Source of the DNA: Myxococcus llanfairpwllgwyngyllgogerychwyrndrobwllllantysiliogogogochensis
GTDB taxonomy: Bacteria; Myxococcota; Myxococcia; Myxococcales; Myxococcaceae
Reading direction: 5' to 3'
Assembly (NCBI RefSeq): GCF_006636215.1
Contig: NZ_VIFM01000041.1
Coordinates: 1 to 59,359, forward strand
Length of the DNA stretch: 59,359 bases
Shown here: positions 1 to 8,156 of the stretch, piece by piece
Layout: each line of letters begins with the position of its first letter
How positions within the stretch are numbered: position 1 is the first letter of the stretch
Program-made: the position numbers and the translations under genes
Notes under the pieces: generated by a model
The model's database searches: none
Told to the model about the DNA's origin: nothing
What the model saw: the letters and a program-made list of their open reading frames with translations, nothing else

Positions 1-62
1 AGCCCTCCAGAGCCGATGGTACTCCGCGGGAAACCGCGTGGGAGAGTAGGTCGCTGCCGGAT
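1..62 (+). rRNA. rrf: 5S ribosomal RNA, 3' end (partial)
   Basis: The first 60 or so bases match the conserved 3' half of bacterial 5S rRNA: a CCGATGGTA segment, a small CCGCGGGAAACCGCG stem-loop, then GGGAGAGTAGGTCGCTGCCGG. The 5' part lies left of the window. A strong terminator follows about 12 bases later, as expected at the end of an rRNA operon. The exact 3' end is uncertain by a few bases. Confidence 0.9.
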
Positions 63-74
63 TCTTTTTGAGAG

Positions 75-107
75 AAGCCCTCGTCGCCTCGTGCGACGGG
101 GGCTTTT
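75..107 (+). terminator. rho-independent terminator of the rRNA operon
   Basis: A 13-bp stem (75-87 with 93-105, one G-U pair) closes a 5-base loop (CTCGT) and runs into CTTTT, with a second T4 shortly after. It directly follows the 5S rRNA. The stretch from here to 227 shows no gene. Confidence 0.9.
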
Positions 108-227
108 CGCTTTTGTGCGTCTGGAGTCTCCGACGCCGCGAGGAGGCCCCGTGCCCGCTTCGGCCGCCAGGGCGTCCGCGGGCTTGGGCTTGAAGCCACT
201 CTCGAGCGCTGACGGCCTTGCGCGGCT

Positions 228-1199
228 TCAGGGCACTCGCAGCACCACCTTGCCCACCGTCGCGCGCGACTCCAACCGCTGGTGGGCTTGCGCGGCTTCC
301 TCCAACCCCACCACCAGCCCCAGCTTCACGCGCAGCTGCCCTCCCGCCAGTGCGCTTCCCAGCGCCTCGCGCGCCCGCCGCTGCAGCGCGGCCGGGTGTG
401 GCGTGCGCAGCCAGTACGCGCTGACCTTCAACGACTTCGCGTACAGCGTCTCCACCTCTACCGCCGCTGGGGGCCCGCTCGCGCTCCCGTACGCCACCAG
501 GTGCCCGAAGGCCGCCAGCGACTCCAGGCTGCTTGCCCACGTGCTGGCACCCACGGAGTCCAGCACCACCTCCACGCCAGCTCCTTGCGTGACGGTGCGC
601 ACCCACTCAGCGACTGAGGCGGTCCCTCCGTAGACAAAAACCTCATCGGCTCCGGACTCGCGCGCGAGCTTTGCCTTCTCCTCGCTGGAGACCGTTCCGA
701 GCACTGTCGCACCTGCTTGTTTCGCGAGCTGGATGGCCAGGAGTCCAACTCCTCCCGCCGCCGCGTGAATCAACACCCGCTGGCCCTGCTGAAGCTGCGC
801 CGACGTGTGTATCAGGTGCCAGGCCGTGAGCCCCTGGACCAGCAGCCCCGCGGCCTCCTCGAACGAGACGTGTTCAGGAAGCTCGAGCAGCTCCTCTTCG
901 GTGGTTGTCGCGAACTCCGCGTAGCTGCGCGGCGCGAGGGCCACCACCCGGCGACCCACCCACTTCGCATCGACCCCTGGCCCCACCCCGTCCACGATGC
1001 CGGCGGCTTCGCTTCCGAGGATCCTGGGCAACGGCGAGGTCGCGTCATACAGGCCGCGACGCCGCTCCGTGTCCGCGAAGTTCACCCCCGCGGCCTCCAC
1101 CCGGATGCGGACCTCGCCCGGACCCGGAGTTGGCTCGGGTACTTCGTCCAGGCGTAGCACTTCCGGCCCCCCTACCTCGTGATAGCGAATGGCTTTCAT
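228..1199 (-). CDS. quinone oxidoreductase-like medium-chain dehydrogenase
   Basis: A 323-residue protein of the medium-chain dehydrogenase/reductase superfamily, zinc-free quinone oxidoreductase branch, which normally reduces quinones or alpha,beta-unsaturated carbonyls with NADPH in the cytoplasm. The N-terminal GroES-like catalytic domain spans about residues 1-120. The nucleotide-binding motif AAAGGVG lies at 146-152, followed by the usual IQLAKQAGA helix. The cysteine and histidine zinc ligands of alcohol dehydrogenases are absent. Length is normal for the family. The start is the ATG at 1199, giving the conserved MKAIRYHEVGGPEVL opening. It points towards the rRNA operon and has no obvious operon partner. 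The real substrate cannot be told from sequence. Confidence 0.9.
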   Translation of the reverse strand: MKAIRYHEVGGPEVLRLDEVPEPTPGPGEVRIRVEAAGVNFADTERRRGLYDATSPLPRILGSEAAGIVDGVGPGVDAKWVGRRVVALAPRSYAEFATTTEEELLELPEHVSFEEAAGLLVQGLTAWHLIHTSAQLQQGQRVLIHAAAGGVGLLAIQLAKQAGATVLGTVSSEEKAKLARESGADEVFVYGGTASVAEWVRTVTQGAGVEVVLDSVGASTWASSLESLAAFGHLVAYGSASGPPAAVEVETLYAKSLKVSAYWLRTPHPAALQRRAREALGSALAGGQLRVKLGLVVGLEEAAQAHQRLESRATVGKVVLRVP

Positions 1200-1287
1200 G
1201 CGAAGCCTCTAACGGCGCGCCTTGTTTCATGCCGCTGCTCTCACCGCCGGCTCGAACTCGCCGCTTCCAAGTCCCTCCTCGAACGAG

Positions 1288-1576
1288 ACGCGGCTCGTGC
1301 TTCGTCTCCCCGGGCCCGTCTCGGGCAGCGGAGAAGAGGCTCGTGCTTCCTCCCCCCAGGCTCACCTCGGGCGGCAAGACGAGGCTCGTGCTTCCGTTTC
1401 CCCAGGCTCGCCTCGGGCGGCAAGACGAGGCTCGTGCTTCCTCTCCCCAGGCTCACCTCGGGCGGCAAGACGAGGCTCGTGCTTCCTCTCCCCAGGCTCG
1501 CCTCGGGCGGCAAGACGAGGCTCGTGCTTCCTCTCCCCAGGCCCTCATCGGGCGAAACGAGCCTCGTACTTCTTGC
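1288..1576. repeat. tandem array of about six 45-bp units
   Basis: Units begin GAGGCTCGTGCTTCC at 1336, 1381, 1427, 1472 and 1517, with a diverged copy at about 1290 and a partial one at 1559. Spacing is 45, 46, 45, 45 and 42 bp. Copies alternate between CTCACCTCGGG and CTCGCCTCGGG in their second half, so there is a weak 90-bp higher-order period. Each unit holds GAGGC and GCCTC in inverted orientation. Open frames cross the array on both strands because 45 is a multiple of three, but the 46-bp copy shifts frame and none looks like a real protein. The rest of the 1200-1737 gap holds no gene I can support. Confidence 0.85.
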
Positions 1577-1737
1577 GAGGACCGGCTCAGGTCCGTTGAG
1601 GCTGTCGGTGTTCCGCTGTCGTTGGTGCACGCGGCGGAAAAAGAGACGGAACAGAGGAAGGAACGCCTCGTGTGGCTGGCCTCGCCCCACGTGGCTTGCT
1701 TGAGTGGTGGCCCCCTTCACGCAGAGGAGCCTCCCGC

Positions 1738-2184
1738 ATGAAGCTGCTTCGTCCCTCGCTCGGTGTTCTGCTCGCGGCCGGATTCTTCGTCACGCCCATG
1801 AGCTCGGAAGCCGCCACGGTTCGCCTTGGGCTCGGAGCCGACTATTGGATTGATCAGAGCGCGGCCTTCAGCTTCCTGCTCGGCGTGGAAGGCCGTATCA
1901 CCGGACCAATCTCCGTCGGAGCCCGCTTCGGCGCGGCACTCATCACGGATGGCAATGACGTGGGCATCCCCCTGGACCTCGTCATTCGCGCCAACATCAC
2001 CAGCGCCAAGGTCTACGTAGAGGGGCTCGTGGGCCCTTGGATCGTCATGGGCCGAGGAGACGCGCTCCGAGCCCATGCGGCCTTCGGCTTCGGCCTCCAG
2101 GGCAAGGCGGCCAGCATCGGCGTCGAGGTGGGCTACCTGGAACCCGACCCCGTCATCGGTCTGCGCCTGGGCTACAAGTTCTGA
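1738..2184 (+). CDS. small predicted outer membrane beta-barrel protein
   Basis: A 148-residue protein with a cleavable signal peptide (KLLRPSLGVLLAAGFFVTP, cleavage near SSEAA). The body is built of alternating hydrophobic and polar beta-strand-like segments rich in glycine (LGLGADYW, VGARFGAALI, FGFGLQGK, GVEVGYLE) and ends LRLGYKF. A C-terminal aromatic residue is typical of outer membrane barrels. The ATG at 1738 has GAGGAG a few bases upstream, and the signal peptide begins there. No specific family was recognised; an 8-stranded barrel would fit the size. It converges on slyX with a 4-bp gap. Confidence 0.72.
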   Translation: MKLLRPSLGVLLAAGFFVTPMSSEAATVRLGLGADYWIDQSAAFSFLLGVEGRITGPISVGARFGAALITDGNDVGIPLDLVIRANITSAKVYVEGLVGPWIVMGRGDALRAHAAFGFGLQGKAASIGVEVGYLEPDPVIGLRLGYKF

Positions 2185-2188
2185 CCCC

Positions 2189-2389
2189 TCAGTAATGGGG
2201 CGGACGCTCGTGCTGCCGGGCATCCACCAGCCCGGGCTCCGCCTCCAGCTTCTTCTTCAGCATGTCCAGCTCCACTCGCAGCGCTTCGATGACTCGCTGC
2301 TGCTGATAGATCACGTCGCTCAGTTCCTGCAGCGTCTCCTGCTGCTGCATGTAGCGAATCTCCAGCTCGGCGATGCGCTTCTCGTCCAT
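2189..2389 (-). CDS. slyX: SlyX family protein
   Basis: A 66-residue protein with the SlyX pattern: an acidic start (MDEKRIAELEIRYM), a heptad-patterned coiled coil (QQQETLQELSDVIYQQQRVIEAL) and a Pro/His-rich tail ending RPPHY, as in SlyX of other Proteobacteria. The function of SlyX is unknown; it was first noted next to slyD in E. coli. The start is the ATG at 2389; longer in-frame extensions lack the family pattern. It is divergent from the small protein gene starting at 2454. Confidence 0.85.
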   Translation of the reverse strand: MDEKRIAELEIRYMQQQETLQELSDVIYQQQRVIEALRVELDMLKKKLEAEPGLVDARQHERPPHY

Positions 2390-2453
2390 GGGGCCTACCC
2401 TTACCCCGGAGAAGCCCTCGTCGTCCCCCCTCGTCCCACGCTCCCGTCTCGCC

Positions 2454-2753
2454 ATGAACGTCCAGGAACACCTGCAGAGGGCTCGTGAGCTCCTCGCTCG
2501 AGGACAACCCGAGCTGGCCGAGTCCGCGCTCAGCGATGCCATCGATGCCTCCGTCGCCGCGGACGACCTCATCCTGCTGACACAGGCCCGCTTCGCGCTC
2601 GGAGAGTTCCTCTTCCAGCAACAGCGCGACGACGAGGCGCTCGCCTACCTCCAGGCCGTTGTCCGAACCGAACGCGTCGATGGCGCCGTGGACCCGGAGG
2701 TCAAGGCCTCCGCCCGGATGCTTCGCCAGATTCGAGGAATCGAGCCTCGGTGA
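2454..2753 (+). CDS. small TPR-like helical protein
   Basis: A 99-residue, soluble, mostly helical protein. Residues 5-75 resemble two to three tetratricopeptide-like helix pairs (HLQRARELLARGQPELAESALSDAI, LLTQARFALGEFLFQQQRDDEALAYLQAVV), so it may act as a protein-binding scaffold. No signal peptide or membrane segment is present. The ATG at 2454 opens the helical region. It converges on the TPR membrane protein ending at 2773. No named family was recognised. Confidence 0.72.
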   Translation: MNVQEHLQRARELLARGQPELAESALSDAIDASVAADDLILLTQARFALGEFLFQQQRDDEALAYLQAVVRTERVDGAVDPEVKASARMLRQIRGIEPR

Positions 2754-2772
2754 ACACGGCCGGAGTCTCGGC

Positions 2773-3810
2773 TCAGGGAATGCTGCACGACTGTCGAATC
2801 AGCTCCATCCGCCCCGAGAAGCGTCGCTCCAGGTCCATTCGCGTCAGTCGCGCGTCCTCAATGAGCCTCGCCTGGAGCTGAAGCGCGCAGAGTGCCGCGA
2901 GTGACTTGGGGCTTCCCAGGTCCAGTCGGTCCGCCTGCCTCAACGCGTCCTGCGCGGCATCCAGCTCCCCCACGCGAACCAACGCCAGCCCCAGCTCGAA
3001 CTGCGCGAGCGAGAGTCGGGGGTCTTCCTGCGTCGCCTTCCGGAACACCGCCACCGCCTCCGTGTCCTTCCCGTCCGCGCTCAGCACCAGGCCTTGCTCC
3101 ACCAGCAACCGCGCCCGGGGCACCTTGCCTTGAAGGGCCGCGAGCACGGACAGCGCCTCCGAAGGCTGCTCGGCCGCGCGCAGCAGTCGCACATACCGCA
3201 AGCCAATGAGCGGATCCGCGGGCGCCTTTCCAAACGCGGCCTTCATCGCCTCGCTGGCTCCCACCACGTCTCCACTCTTCTCCTTCAGCTCCGCTCGGAG
3301 AATGTCTGGTCGCGCGTCACCAGGTGCCACCTGGACCGCTCGCTCCAGTGAGGCGCGCACACAGCGCTCCATCCGCTCCATGTCGCAGATGCGCGCGAGC
3401 AACAACTGTGTCTCCACCGCCGCCGGCTCCCGCCGCTCCGCCTCCTGGGCCAGCTCACGGGCCTCGGCGGGCGCGCCTTCGAGCAGCAACTCCGCGGCCT
3501 CCCGCAGCTCGGCGGCGGTCGCCTTCGGATGCGCTCGCAGCGGAAGCAGCAGCTTCACCCGCGCCTCCACGCCCTGCGTCACCCGGGCGATGGCCAGCTC
3601 CTGCTCGGGCATGTTCCTCGGCAACAGGAGCGGGATGAGGTGAAGCAGCACCGCCACTCCACACACAATCACCATGCCGCGCAGGCCTCGTCGGCGCCCG
3701 GGGTGGGTGACAGCCGCGTCGGCGCGCGATGAAGGCGCGTCCAGCGGCTCCTGTTGCCCTGCTTCCGTCCTTCGCACTTCCCGTCTCCCCGAGCAGGCGT
3801 CGCCGCTCAC
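2773..3810 (-). CDS. membrane-anchored TPR protein
   Basis: A 345-residue protein: a short basic cytoplasmic N-terminus, one transmembrane segment at about 45-63 (GMVIVCGVAVLLHLIPLLL), then a long extracytoplasmic run of TPR-like helices such as AELLLEGAPAEARELAQEAE, DPLIGLRYVRLLRAAEQPSEAL and LSLAQFELGLALVRVGELDAAQDALRQAD. The start is taken as the GTG at 3810, which overlaps the TGA of the upstream DUF2007 gene (GTGA), so the two are translationally coupled. Longer starts would run through that gene. TPR arrays of this type usually assemble envelope complexes; the partner is unknown. Confidence 0.75.
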   Translation of the reverse strand: MSGDACSGRREVRRTEAGQQEPLDAPSSRADAAVTHPGRRRGLRGMVIVCGVAVLLHLIPLLLPRNMPEQELAIARVTQGVEARVKLLLPLRAHPKATAAELREAAELLLEGAPAEARELAQEAERREPAAVETQLLLARICDMERMERCVRASLERAVQVAPGDARPDILRAELKEKSGDVVGASEAMKAAFGKAPADPLIGLRYVRLLRAAEQPSEALSVLAALQGKVPRARLLVEQGLVLSADGKDTEAVAVFRKATQEDPRLSLAQFELGLALVRVGELDAAQDALRQADRLDLGSPKSLAALCALQLQARLIEDARLTRMDLERRFSGRMELIRQSCSIP

Positions 3811-4151
3811 ACCGCGCGAAGTCGGGTCCGCAGCCCTCGGGGCAGCTCCACCCCGCAGCTCCAGCACAACTCGAAGTTGCCGGGGTTCTCCTCCCGACAG
3901 CCCGGGCACTCCACCGTGCGCGACGCTTCCTCTTCGTCCTTCTTCAGCTCCGCCACCACTTCCCGCGCTTGCTCCACGTCGCCGGGAAGAAGCCAGAGCT
4001 CCACCCACGTCTCCCCGCTCGGAATCTCCCCGCTCAGTGGAACGAGGGCTTCGCCGCGCACCTCCACGGACATTCCCTCGGCTTCCAGCGTTCCCGCCAG
4101 CAACCGCGCCTCTCCCACCGTGCGGTGCACGGAAAACTGCACACGCGTCAT
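3807..4151 (-). CDS. DUF2007 domain protein with C-terminal zinc ribbon
   Basis: A 114-residue cytoplasmic protein. Residues 3-70 match the DUF2007 pattern (FSVHRTVGEARLLAGTLEAEG, then WVELWLLPGDVEQAREVV), a small alpha-beta fold annotated as a putative signal-transducing domain. Residues 82-99 form a zinc ribbon with ligands C82, C85, C96 and C99. The combination occurs in many delta-proteobacteria; its role is unknown. The ATG at 4151 (MTRVQFSVHR) begins the domain; the longer reading has no family support. It is first in a two-gene operon with the TPR membrane protein. The 265 bp up to the divergent kinase show no clear promoter to me. Confidence 0.8.
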   Translation of the reverse strand: MTRVQFSVHRTVGEARLLAGTLEAEGMSVEVRGEALVPLSGEIPSGETWVELWLLPGDVEQAREVVAELKKDEEEASRTVECPGCREENPGNFELCWSCGVELPRGLRTRLRAV

Positions 4152-4416
4152 GTCTCTCTCTTCACAGAACGCGGGGCGCTCGGCAACCACACCCTCCCTC
4201 CTGCTCGTGCCTTCACTCACCGCTGCCCGCTCGTCTGCTTATTGTTCATGCTTTGTCACATGTCACCTGGACCGCGCGCACCTCCTTCTCCCGTGTTTGC
4301 CTTTCACCGCGAGTCCAGGTGAAGATCCGCGCCGACGGGCTGTCGCCTCGAGAGTCTCCCTGCGCTCCTGTCATCCGGTGTGTGAAGCCTTTGTCCAGGA
4401 AGCGAGACGCCGTCCG

Positions 4417-6360
4417 ATGCGTGCGCACGCTCTCCATTTCCGACTGGCCGCCCTCGCGCGCCCCGTGTGGGCTCGGCACGGGGTGGCCGTGCTCTGCGCG
4501 GGTTCCGCCTGGGCGCTGCCGTGGGTGCTGGGGCCTCTTCCCGCGTCCCTGGGGGTCCTCTGCTCCATCGCAGCGGTCCTCGTCGCGGCGCTCGTCGGTG
4601 GCGCGGGCCCCGCCTGGCTGGCGACGCTGTTGGGCTCGTTCGCCGTGGCCTCCAGCGCCTCCCCGAGCCCTGTCGCCACTGTCGCCTTGGAGATCGCCCT
4701 GTTCCTCGCCGTGGGGGGACTCGTTGGCCTCCTGGCGCGGCGGCGCTCCATGGGGACTGGCGCCATCGGGTCTTCCTCGCTTGAACGCGCGCCCGCTCCG
4801 TCGCACGAGGTGCTGGAGGCTCGCCTGCTGCGGAGCCTGGGCGACGCGGTCCTGGCCACGGATGCGAATGGCATCGTGCGATACCTCAATCCCGCCGCCG
4901 CGCAGCTGCTCCAGTGTCCAGAAGAAGAAGCTGTCGGAGCCCCCCTGACGAAGGTGCTGCGCTCCCGACCTGAATCCGGCTCGTTCCCCATCCGTCACCC
5001 GACGACGCCCGCGTCGTGGTCCCAGTGGCCGCGCGCCTTGAAGCGACGTGACGGCGGAGAACTCCCCATCGAGGAGTGCATCGCACCGCTCAAGGGGCGC
5101 GACGGTGAGGACCTCGGCGCGGTGTGGATGTTCCGCGATGCGACCTCACGTCGGCAGCTCGAACTCGAACGCGCGCAGTTGCTCGCGCGCGAGCATGCCG
5201 CGCTGGGCGAAGCCCAGGCTCAACGCGAGCGCATGGAGTCCCTCTTCCTCCAGGCCCCCACCGCCATCGCCGTCTTCCATGGCCCCGACCATGTCTGCGC
5301 GCTGCTGAATCCCCAGGCTCGCGCCCTGCTGGATGTCGATGGCGCCGCCATCGGCAAGCCGCTGCGTGACGTCCAGCCCTCGCTGGACCCGGGCATGCTG
5401 CGCCTCCTCGATGAGGTCTATCGCGAAGGGAGGCCCTTCTCCGGTCGCGAAGTGCCCCTGGCGTCCGCCTCGCCCTACGTCACCCCCTCGCTCTCCCGAC
5501 AGCAGCGGTTCCATGACTTCACCTGGCAACCGTGGCGCGATGCTCGCGGCGTCATTCAGGGCGTCATGGCCGTGGCCGTGGAAGTCACGGGGCTGGTGGT
5601 GGCTCGGCGCGCGGCGGAGGACCTGGCTCGGGACCTGCGCGAGGCCGTCCAGGCCCGTGACGAGTTCCTCTCCATCGCCAGTCACGAGCTGCGCACACCC
5701 ATCACTTCCGTCCAGCTCCAGCTCCAGTTCCTCCTTCGCGCGGCACCCGCCGTGGATGCCGAGGGCACCGTCTCACTCGTGCACCGTCGGGTCGACGCCA
5801 CGCTGCGCTCCGTGGCTCAACTGCATCAGCTCGTCGCGACGTTGCTCGATGTGTCCCGCATCCGCGCGGGGCGGCTCGACCTGCATCGCGAGCCAGTGGA
5901 CCTGTCCTCGCTCACGCAGGACCTGGTCTCCCGCGTCCAGGAGGATGCGGCGGGCGCGCGGTGCTCGGTGCGACTCGTCGTGGCCGAGCCCCTGGTCGGC
6001 TCCTGGGACCGCGTGCGCGTGGAGCAGGTCATCACCAACCTGCTCTCCAATGCCTTCAAGTACGGCGCGCAACGGCCCGTGGAAGTCCACGTCACCCGGG
6101 AAGGAGACTTCGCGCGGCTGAGCGTGAAGGACCAGGGGATCGGCATCGCGCTCGAGGACCAGTCGCGCATCTTCCACCGCTTCGAGCGCGCCGTGTCCCA
6201 ACGTCACTACAGCGGCTTCGGCCTGGGCCTCTGGATTGTCCGGCAGATTGTCGAGGCCCTCCACGGCGACATTCGCGTGGAGAGCCGACCCAACGCCGGC
6301 GCGACCTTCATCGTCCGGCTGCCCCTGGAGAGCGTCGTCACCGCCGACGCCTCCGCGTGA
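4417..6360 (+). CDS. membrane-associated PAS sensor histidine kinase
   Basis: A 647-residue sensor kinase. Residues 20-106 hold about four hydrophobic helices without a large periplasmic loop, like the MASE/DUF4118-type modules. A first PAS domain (LGDAVLATDANGIVRYLNPAA) and a second (FLQAPTAIAVFHGPDHVCALLNPQARALL) follow. The HisKA domain has the phosphoacceptor H423 in SHELRTP. The HATPase_c domain shows the N box (QVITNLLSNAFKYG), G1 (DQGIGI) and G2 (GFGLGLWIV). There is no receiver domain, so a separate response regulator is needed, and none is adjacent. The ATG at 4417 is the first start after the divergent promoter region and precedes the first helix. Confidence 0.9.
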   Translation: MRAHALHFRLAALARPVWARHGVAVLCAGSAWALPWVLGPLPASLGVLCSIAAVLVAALVGGAGPAWLATLLGSFAVASSASPSPVATVALEIALFLAVGGLVGLLARRRSMGTGAIGSSSLERAPAPSHEVLEARLLRSLGDAVLATDANGIVRYLNPAAAQLLQCPEEEAVGAPLTKVLRSRPESGSFPIRHPTTPASWSQWPRALKRRDGGELPIEECIAPLKGRDGEDLGAVWMFRDATSRRQLELERAQLLAREHAALGEAQAQRERMESLFLQAPTAIAVFHGPDHVCALLNPQARALLDVDGAAIGKPLRDVQPSLDPGMLRLLDEVYREGRPFSGREVPLASASPYVTPSLSRQQRFHDFTWQPWRDARGVIQGVMAVAVEVTGLVVARRAAEDLARDLREAVQARDEFLSIASHELRTPITSVQLQLQFLLRAAPAVDAEGTVSLVHRRVDATLRSVAQLHQLVATLLDVSRIRAGRLDLHREPVDLSSLTQDLVSRVQEDAAGARCSVRLVVAEPLVGSWDRVRVEQVITNLLSNAFKYGAQRPVEVHVTREGDFARLSVKDQGIGIALEDQSRIFHRFERAVSQRHYSGFGLGLWIVRQIVEALHGDIRVESRPNAGATFIVRLPLESVVTADASA

Positions 6361-6383
6361 GAAGGGCCGTGCTCGTGCCTCGG

Positions 6384-6806
6384 CTACTCTTCCTGACGAA
6401 GCTGGTGCGGTAGCACCGCGTGCGCGTGTCGTGGCGCCCTGGCGTGCAGCTCCCGCGTCAGCAGCGCATCCAGCTCACCGAGCAGGGCGTCGTAGTGCGG
6501 CCCCGCTCCGTGCGCGGGCAGTCGCTCCGTGGCCAGGCGGACCCGGGGTGACTCTTCGTCCTCGAAGGCGAGCGTCACCGCGAGGCCATCCGGCCCTCCC
6601 GCTTGGGGAACGAGCACCGCGGGCGCCGGCTGCCGAGTCGCCTCCTCCAGAAGAGGTGCCAGGCTTCGCGCCTCGTGCGGAGTGAGGTCTCGCTCCGATA
6701 TCACCTCTCCCTGCTCCAGGACCCACAGGTGCTTGAGTCCTTCCACCCTCAGTGCCTGGGCCGCCGTGTTCGTCCGGCCGCTGCGCTCATAGGTCATCGT
6801 TCTCAC
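6384..6806 (-). CDS. uncharacterised protein
   Basis: A protein of about 140 residues, family not recognised. It is soluble and mixed alpha-beta, beginning MRTMTYERSGRTNTAAQALRV, with an acidic middle (LAFEDEESPRVRLATERLPA) and a helical end (YDALLGELDALLTREL) closing in a His/Arg/Gln-rich tail. The start is taken as the GTG at 6806, which has GGAGG eight bases upstream; the in-frame ATGs at 6812 and 6797 are two and seventeen bases from that site. It converges on the histidine kinase. No function is proposed. Confidence 0.6.
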   Translation of the reverse strand: MRTMTYERSGRTNTAAQALRVEGLKHLWVLEQGEVISERDLTPHEARSLAPLLEEATRQPAPAVLVPQAGGPDGLAVTLAFEDEESPRVRLATERLPAHGAGPHYDALLGELDALLTRELHARAPRHAHAVLPHQLRQEE

Positions 6807-7021
6807 GCCCATCACCTCCGTGGGAGGGAGGTAGGCACTCAGGCGCGCATCGCCATCCCCGCACGTGCGAACGGAGGCCCGCAACGCCGGGGACCCACCG
6901 CGCGGACGTACGCTTCATGACAGCGTGGCGAGCCCGCCGTTCGAGTGTCCCTTCGCGAGCCCCTCTCTACGGTGCGGCCCTCTCGAGCAACTGTCTGCTC
7001 GGGACTCCGGAGGACTCGTCC

Positions 7022-7234
7022 ATGGGCAACAAGGGAAGTGGCAAGACGCCGAGCGCGAATGACCAGCGCTCCGATACGAAGAATCCCAACAACCCGTCGC
7101 AGAAGTCCGCGCAGGACAACCGCTCCAACCAGATGAACCCGAACCACGGGGGCAGCAAGAGCCCCCCGTCCACGACTCCAGGCGGCATGCCTGGCGGCAA
7201 TGGGCGTCCCGACCCGTCGAAGAACAATCACTGA
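7022..7234 (+). CDS. small disordered hydrophilic protein
   Basis: A 70-residue protein with almost no hydrophobic residues. It is dominated by Asn, Ser, Gly, Pro, Lys and Gln (MGNKGSGKTPSAND start, NQMNPNHGG, GGMPGGNGRPDPSKNNH end). It should be intrinsically disordered, like stress-related hydrophilins or small DNA- or spore-associated proteins, but no family was recognised. The ATG has GGAGG nine bases upstream and a clear hairpin follows the stop, which supports a real gene despite low complexity. Its AT-leaning Asn/Lys codons stand out from neighbours. Confidence 0.65.
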   Translation: MGNKGSGKTPSANDQRSDTKNPNNPSQKSAQDNRSNQMNPNHGGSKSPPSTTPGGMPGGNGRPDPSKNNH

Positions 7235-7244
7235 TTGCGTGAGT

Positions 7245-7285
7245 CGTCCCATCTCCGGCCGGACCAGCGAACCGGAGATGGAACG
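7245..7285. terminator. bidirectional hairpin between convergent genes
   Basis: CCATCTCCGG (7249-7258) pairs with CCGGAGATGG (7272-7281), extended outwards by three pairs after one mismatch. It sits between the small protein ending at 7234 and the lipoprotein ending at 7317, so it can serve both strands. No long T run follows. Confidence 0.65.
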
Positions 7286-7316
7286 ACGGGGGCCACTGTG
7301 TCCCGGTGGCCTTGCT

Positions 7317-8156
7317 TCAGCGTGCCTTGGGCGAGCACTCGCCCTCGCCACGGAAGTGGCCCGCGGTGCGAACCAGAGCCGTGACGAAGTCGCGCAGGTT
7401 GCGCACGTTGCCCGCGCCACCCGTGCCGTACTGCTCCGCCGGCAGCTCCGTGAGGTCCACCGTCGCCAGTTCCTCCAGCGTCACCACACCGTCCGGACCC
7501 GCGATGCCCAGCCTGTCCGCCGCCGCCATCGCGTCGAAGCGCATCTTCGCGTCCGGCGACTGGAGGTCATCGAAGAAGAGGTGGTCGCCGTGGATGGTGA
7601 GCTGCACCGTCTCCTCGCCATCCTTGGGCACCGTCACGCCCGCGCCCAGTTCCGGGCTCTCGCAGCGCTCGTAGAGCGTGTTCGTCTTGAAGCCCCAGTC
7701 GAACTGCTTCGTCACGCCACCCTTCGTCGCGGTGCCCACCACGAGCAGGCTGAGGCCCTCCGTCTTCATCCGCTCCACGTCCTGCGCGTCCGCGTTGCCC
7801 GCCACGGCGCTCGCCACCGGGGCAATCGCGTAGCTGATGTCGTCCCACTCGCGCGCGTCCAGGTCCTTGAAGGACTCCACCACCACCGGTCCCGGCTTGT
7901 GCACGTCGAACACGCGGGCCTGCGTCTGCTGCGCGGCCACGTCGTCCTGCGTCTTCACCTTCACCTCGCTCAGCACCACGACGAACTTCGAGAAGCGCAC
8001 CGTCCAGCCGTCGACGAAGCCCGCTTCCTCGCCCACCGCGGCGGGAATCTCCTTCTCGATGTAGTCCTCGCCGTAGGTGGTGAACGTCACGTTGCCCGTG
8101 CCGTCGCTGCACGCGACGAGTCCCAGGCACGACAACCCCAGCATCCAGTTCTTCAT
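7317..8156 (-). CDS. lipoprotein, third gene of the TonB-receptor set
   Basis: A 279-residue predicted lipoprotein with signal MKNWMLGLSCLGLVACSDG (lipidated C16). The mature part is beta-rich at first (GNVTFTTYGEDYIEKEI, GWTVRFSKFVVVLSEVKV). Later it has an acidic, loop-like segment (GPDGVVTLEELATVDLTELP) that resembles an EF-hand and could bind calcium or another metal. The family was not recognised. Its ATG overlaps the stop of the preceding lipoprotein by four bases, and that gene overlaps the receptor gene in the same way, so all three are cotranslated. A surface or periplasmic accessory to the receptor is the likely role. Confidence 0.72.
   Translation of the reverse strand: MKNWMLGLSCLGLVACSDGTGNVTFTTYGEDYIEKEIPAAVGEEAGFVDGWTVRFSKFVVVLSEVKVKTQDDVAAQQTQARVFDVHKPGPVVVESFKDLDAREWDDISYAIAPVASAVAGNADAQDVERMKTEGLSLLVVGTATKGGVTKQFDWGFKTNTLYERCESPELGAGVTVPKDGEETVQLTIHGDHLFFDDLQSPDAKMRFDAMAAADRLGIAGPDGVVTLEELATVDLTELPAEQYGTGGAGNVRNLRDFVTALVRTAGHFRGEGECSPKAR

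Noticed and set aside
1288..1576. CRISPR array
   Set aside because: The whole unit is repeated with no unique spacers, and no cas genes are present.
1241..1741. Open reading frames crossing the 45-bp repeats on both strands
   Set aside because: They exist because the unit length is a multiple of three. One unit has 46 bp and shifts the frame, no start site is convincing, and the peptides are repetitive Arg/Ser/Pro in all frames.
3811..4008. Longer start for the TPR membrane protein
   Set aside because: The extension is Gly/Arg-rich, runs through the DUF2007 gene, and a coupled GTG start at the DUF2007 stop explains the gene better.
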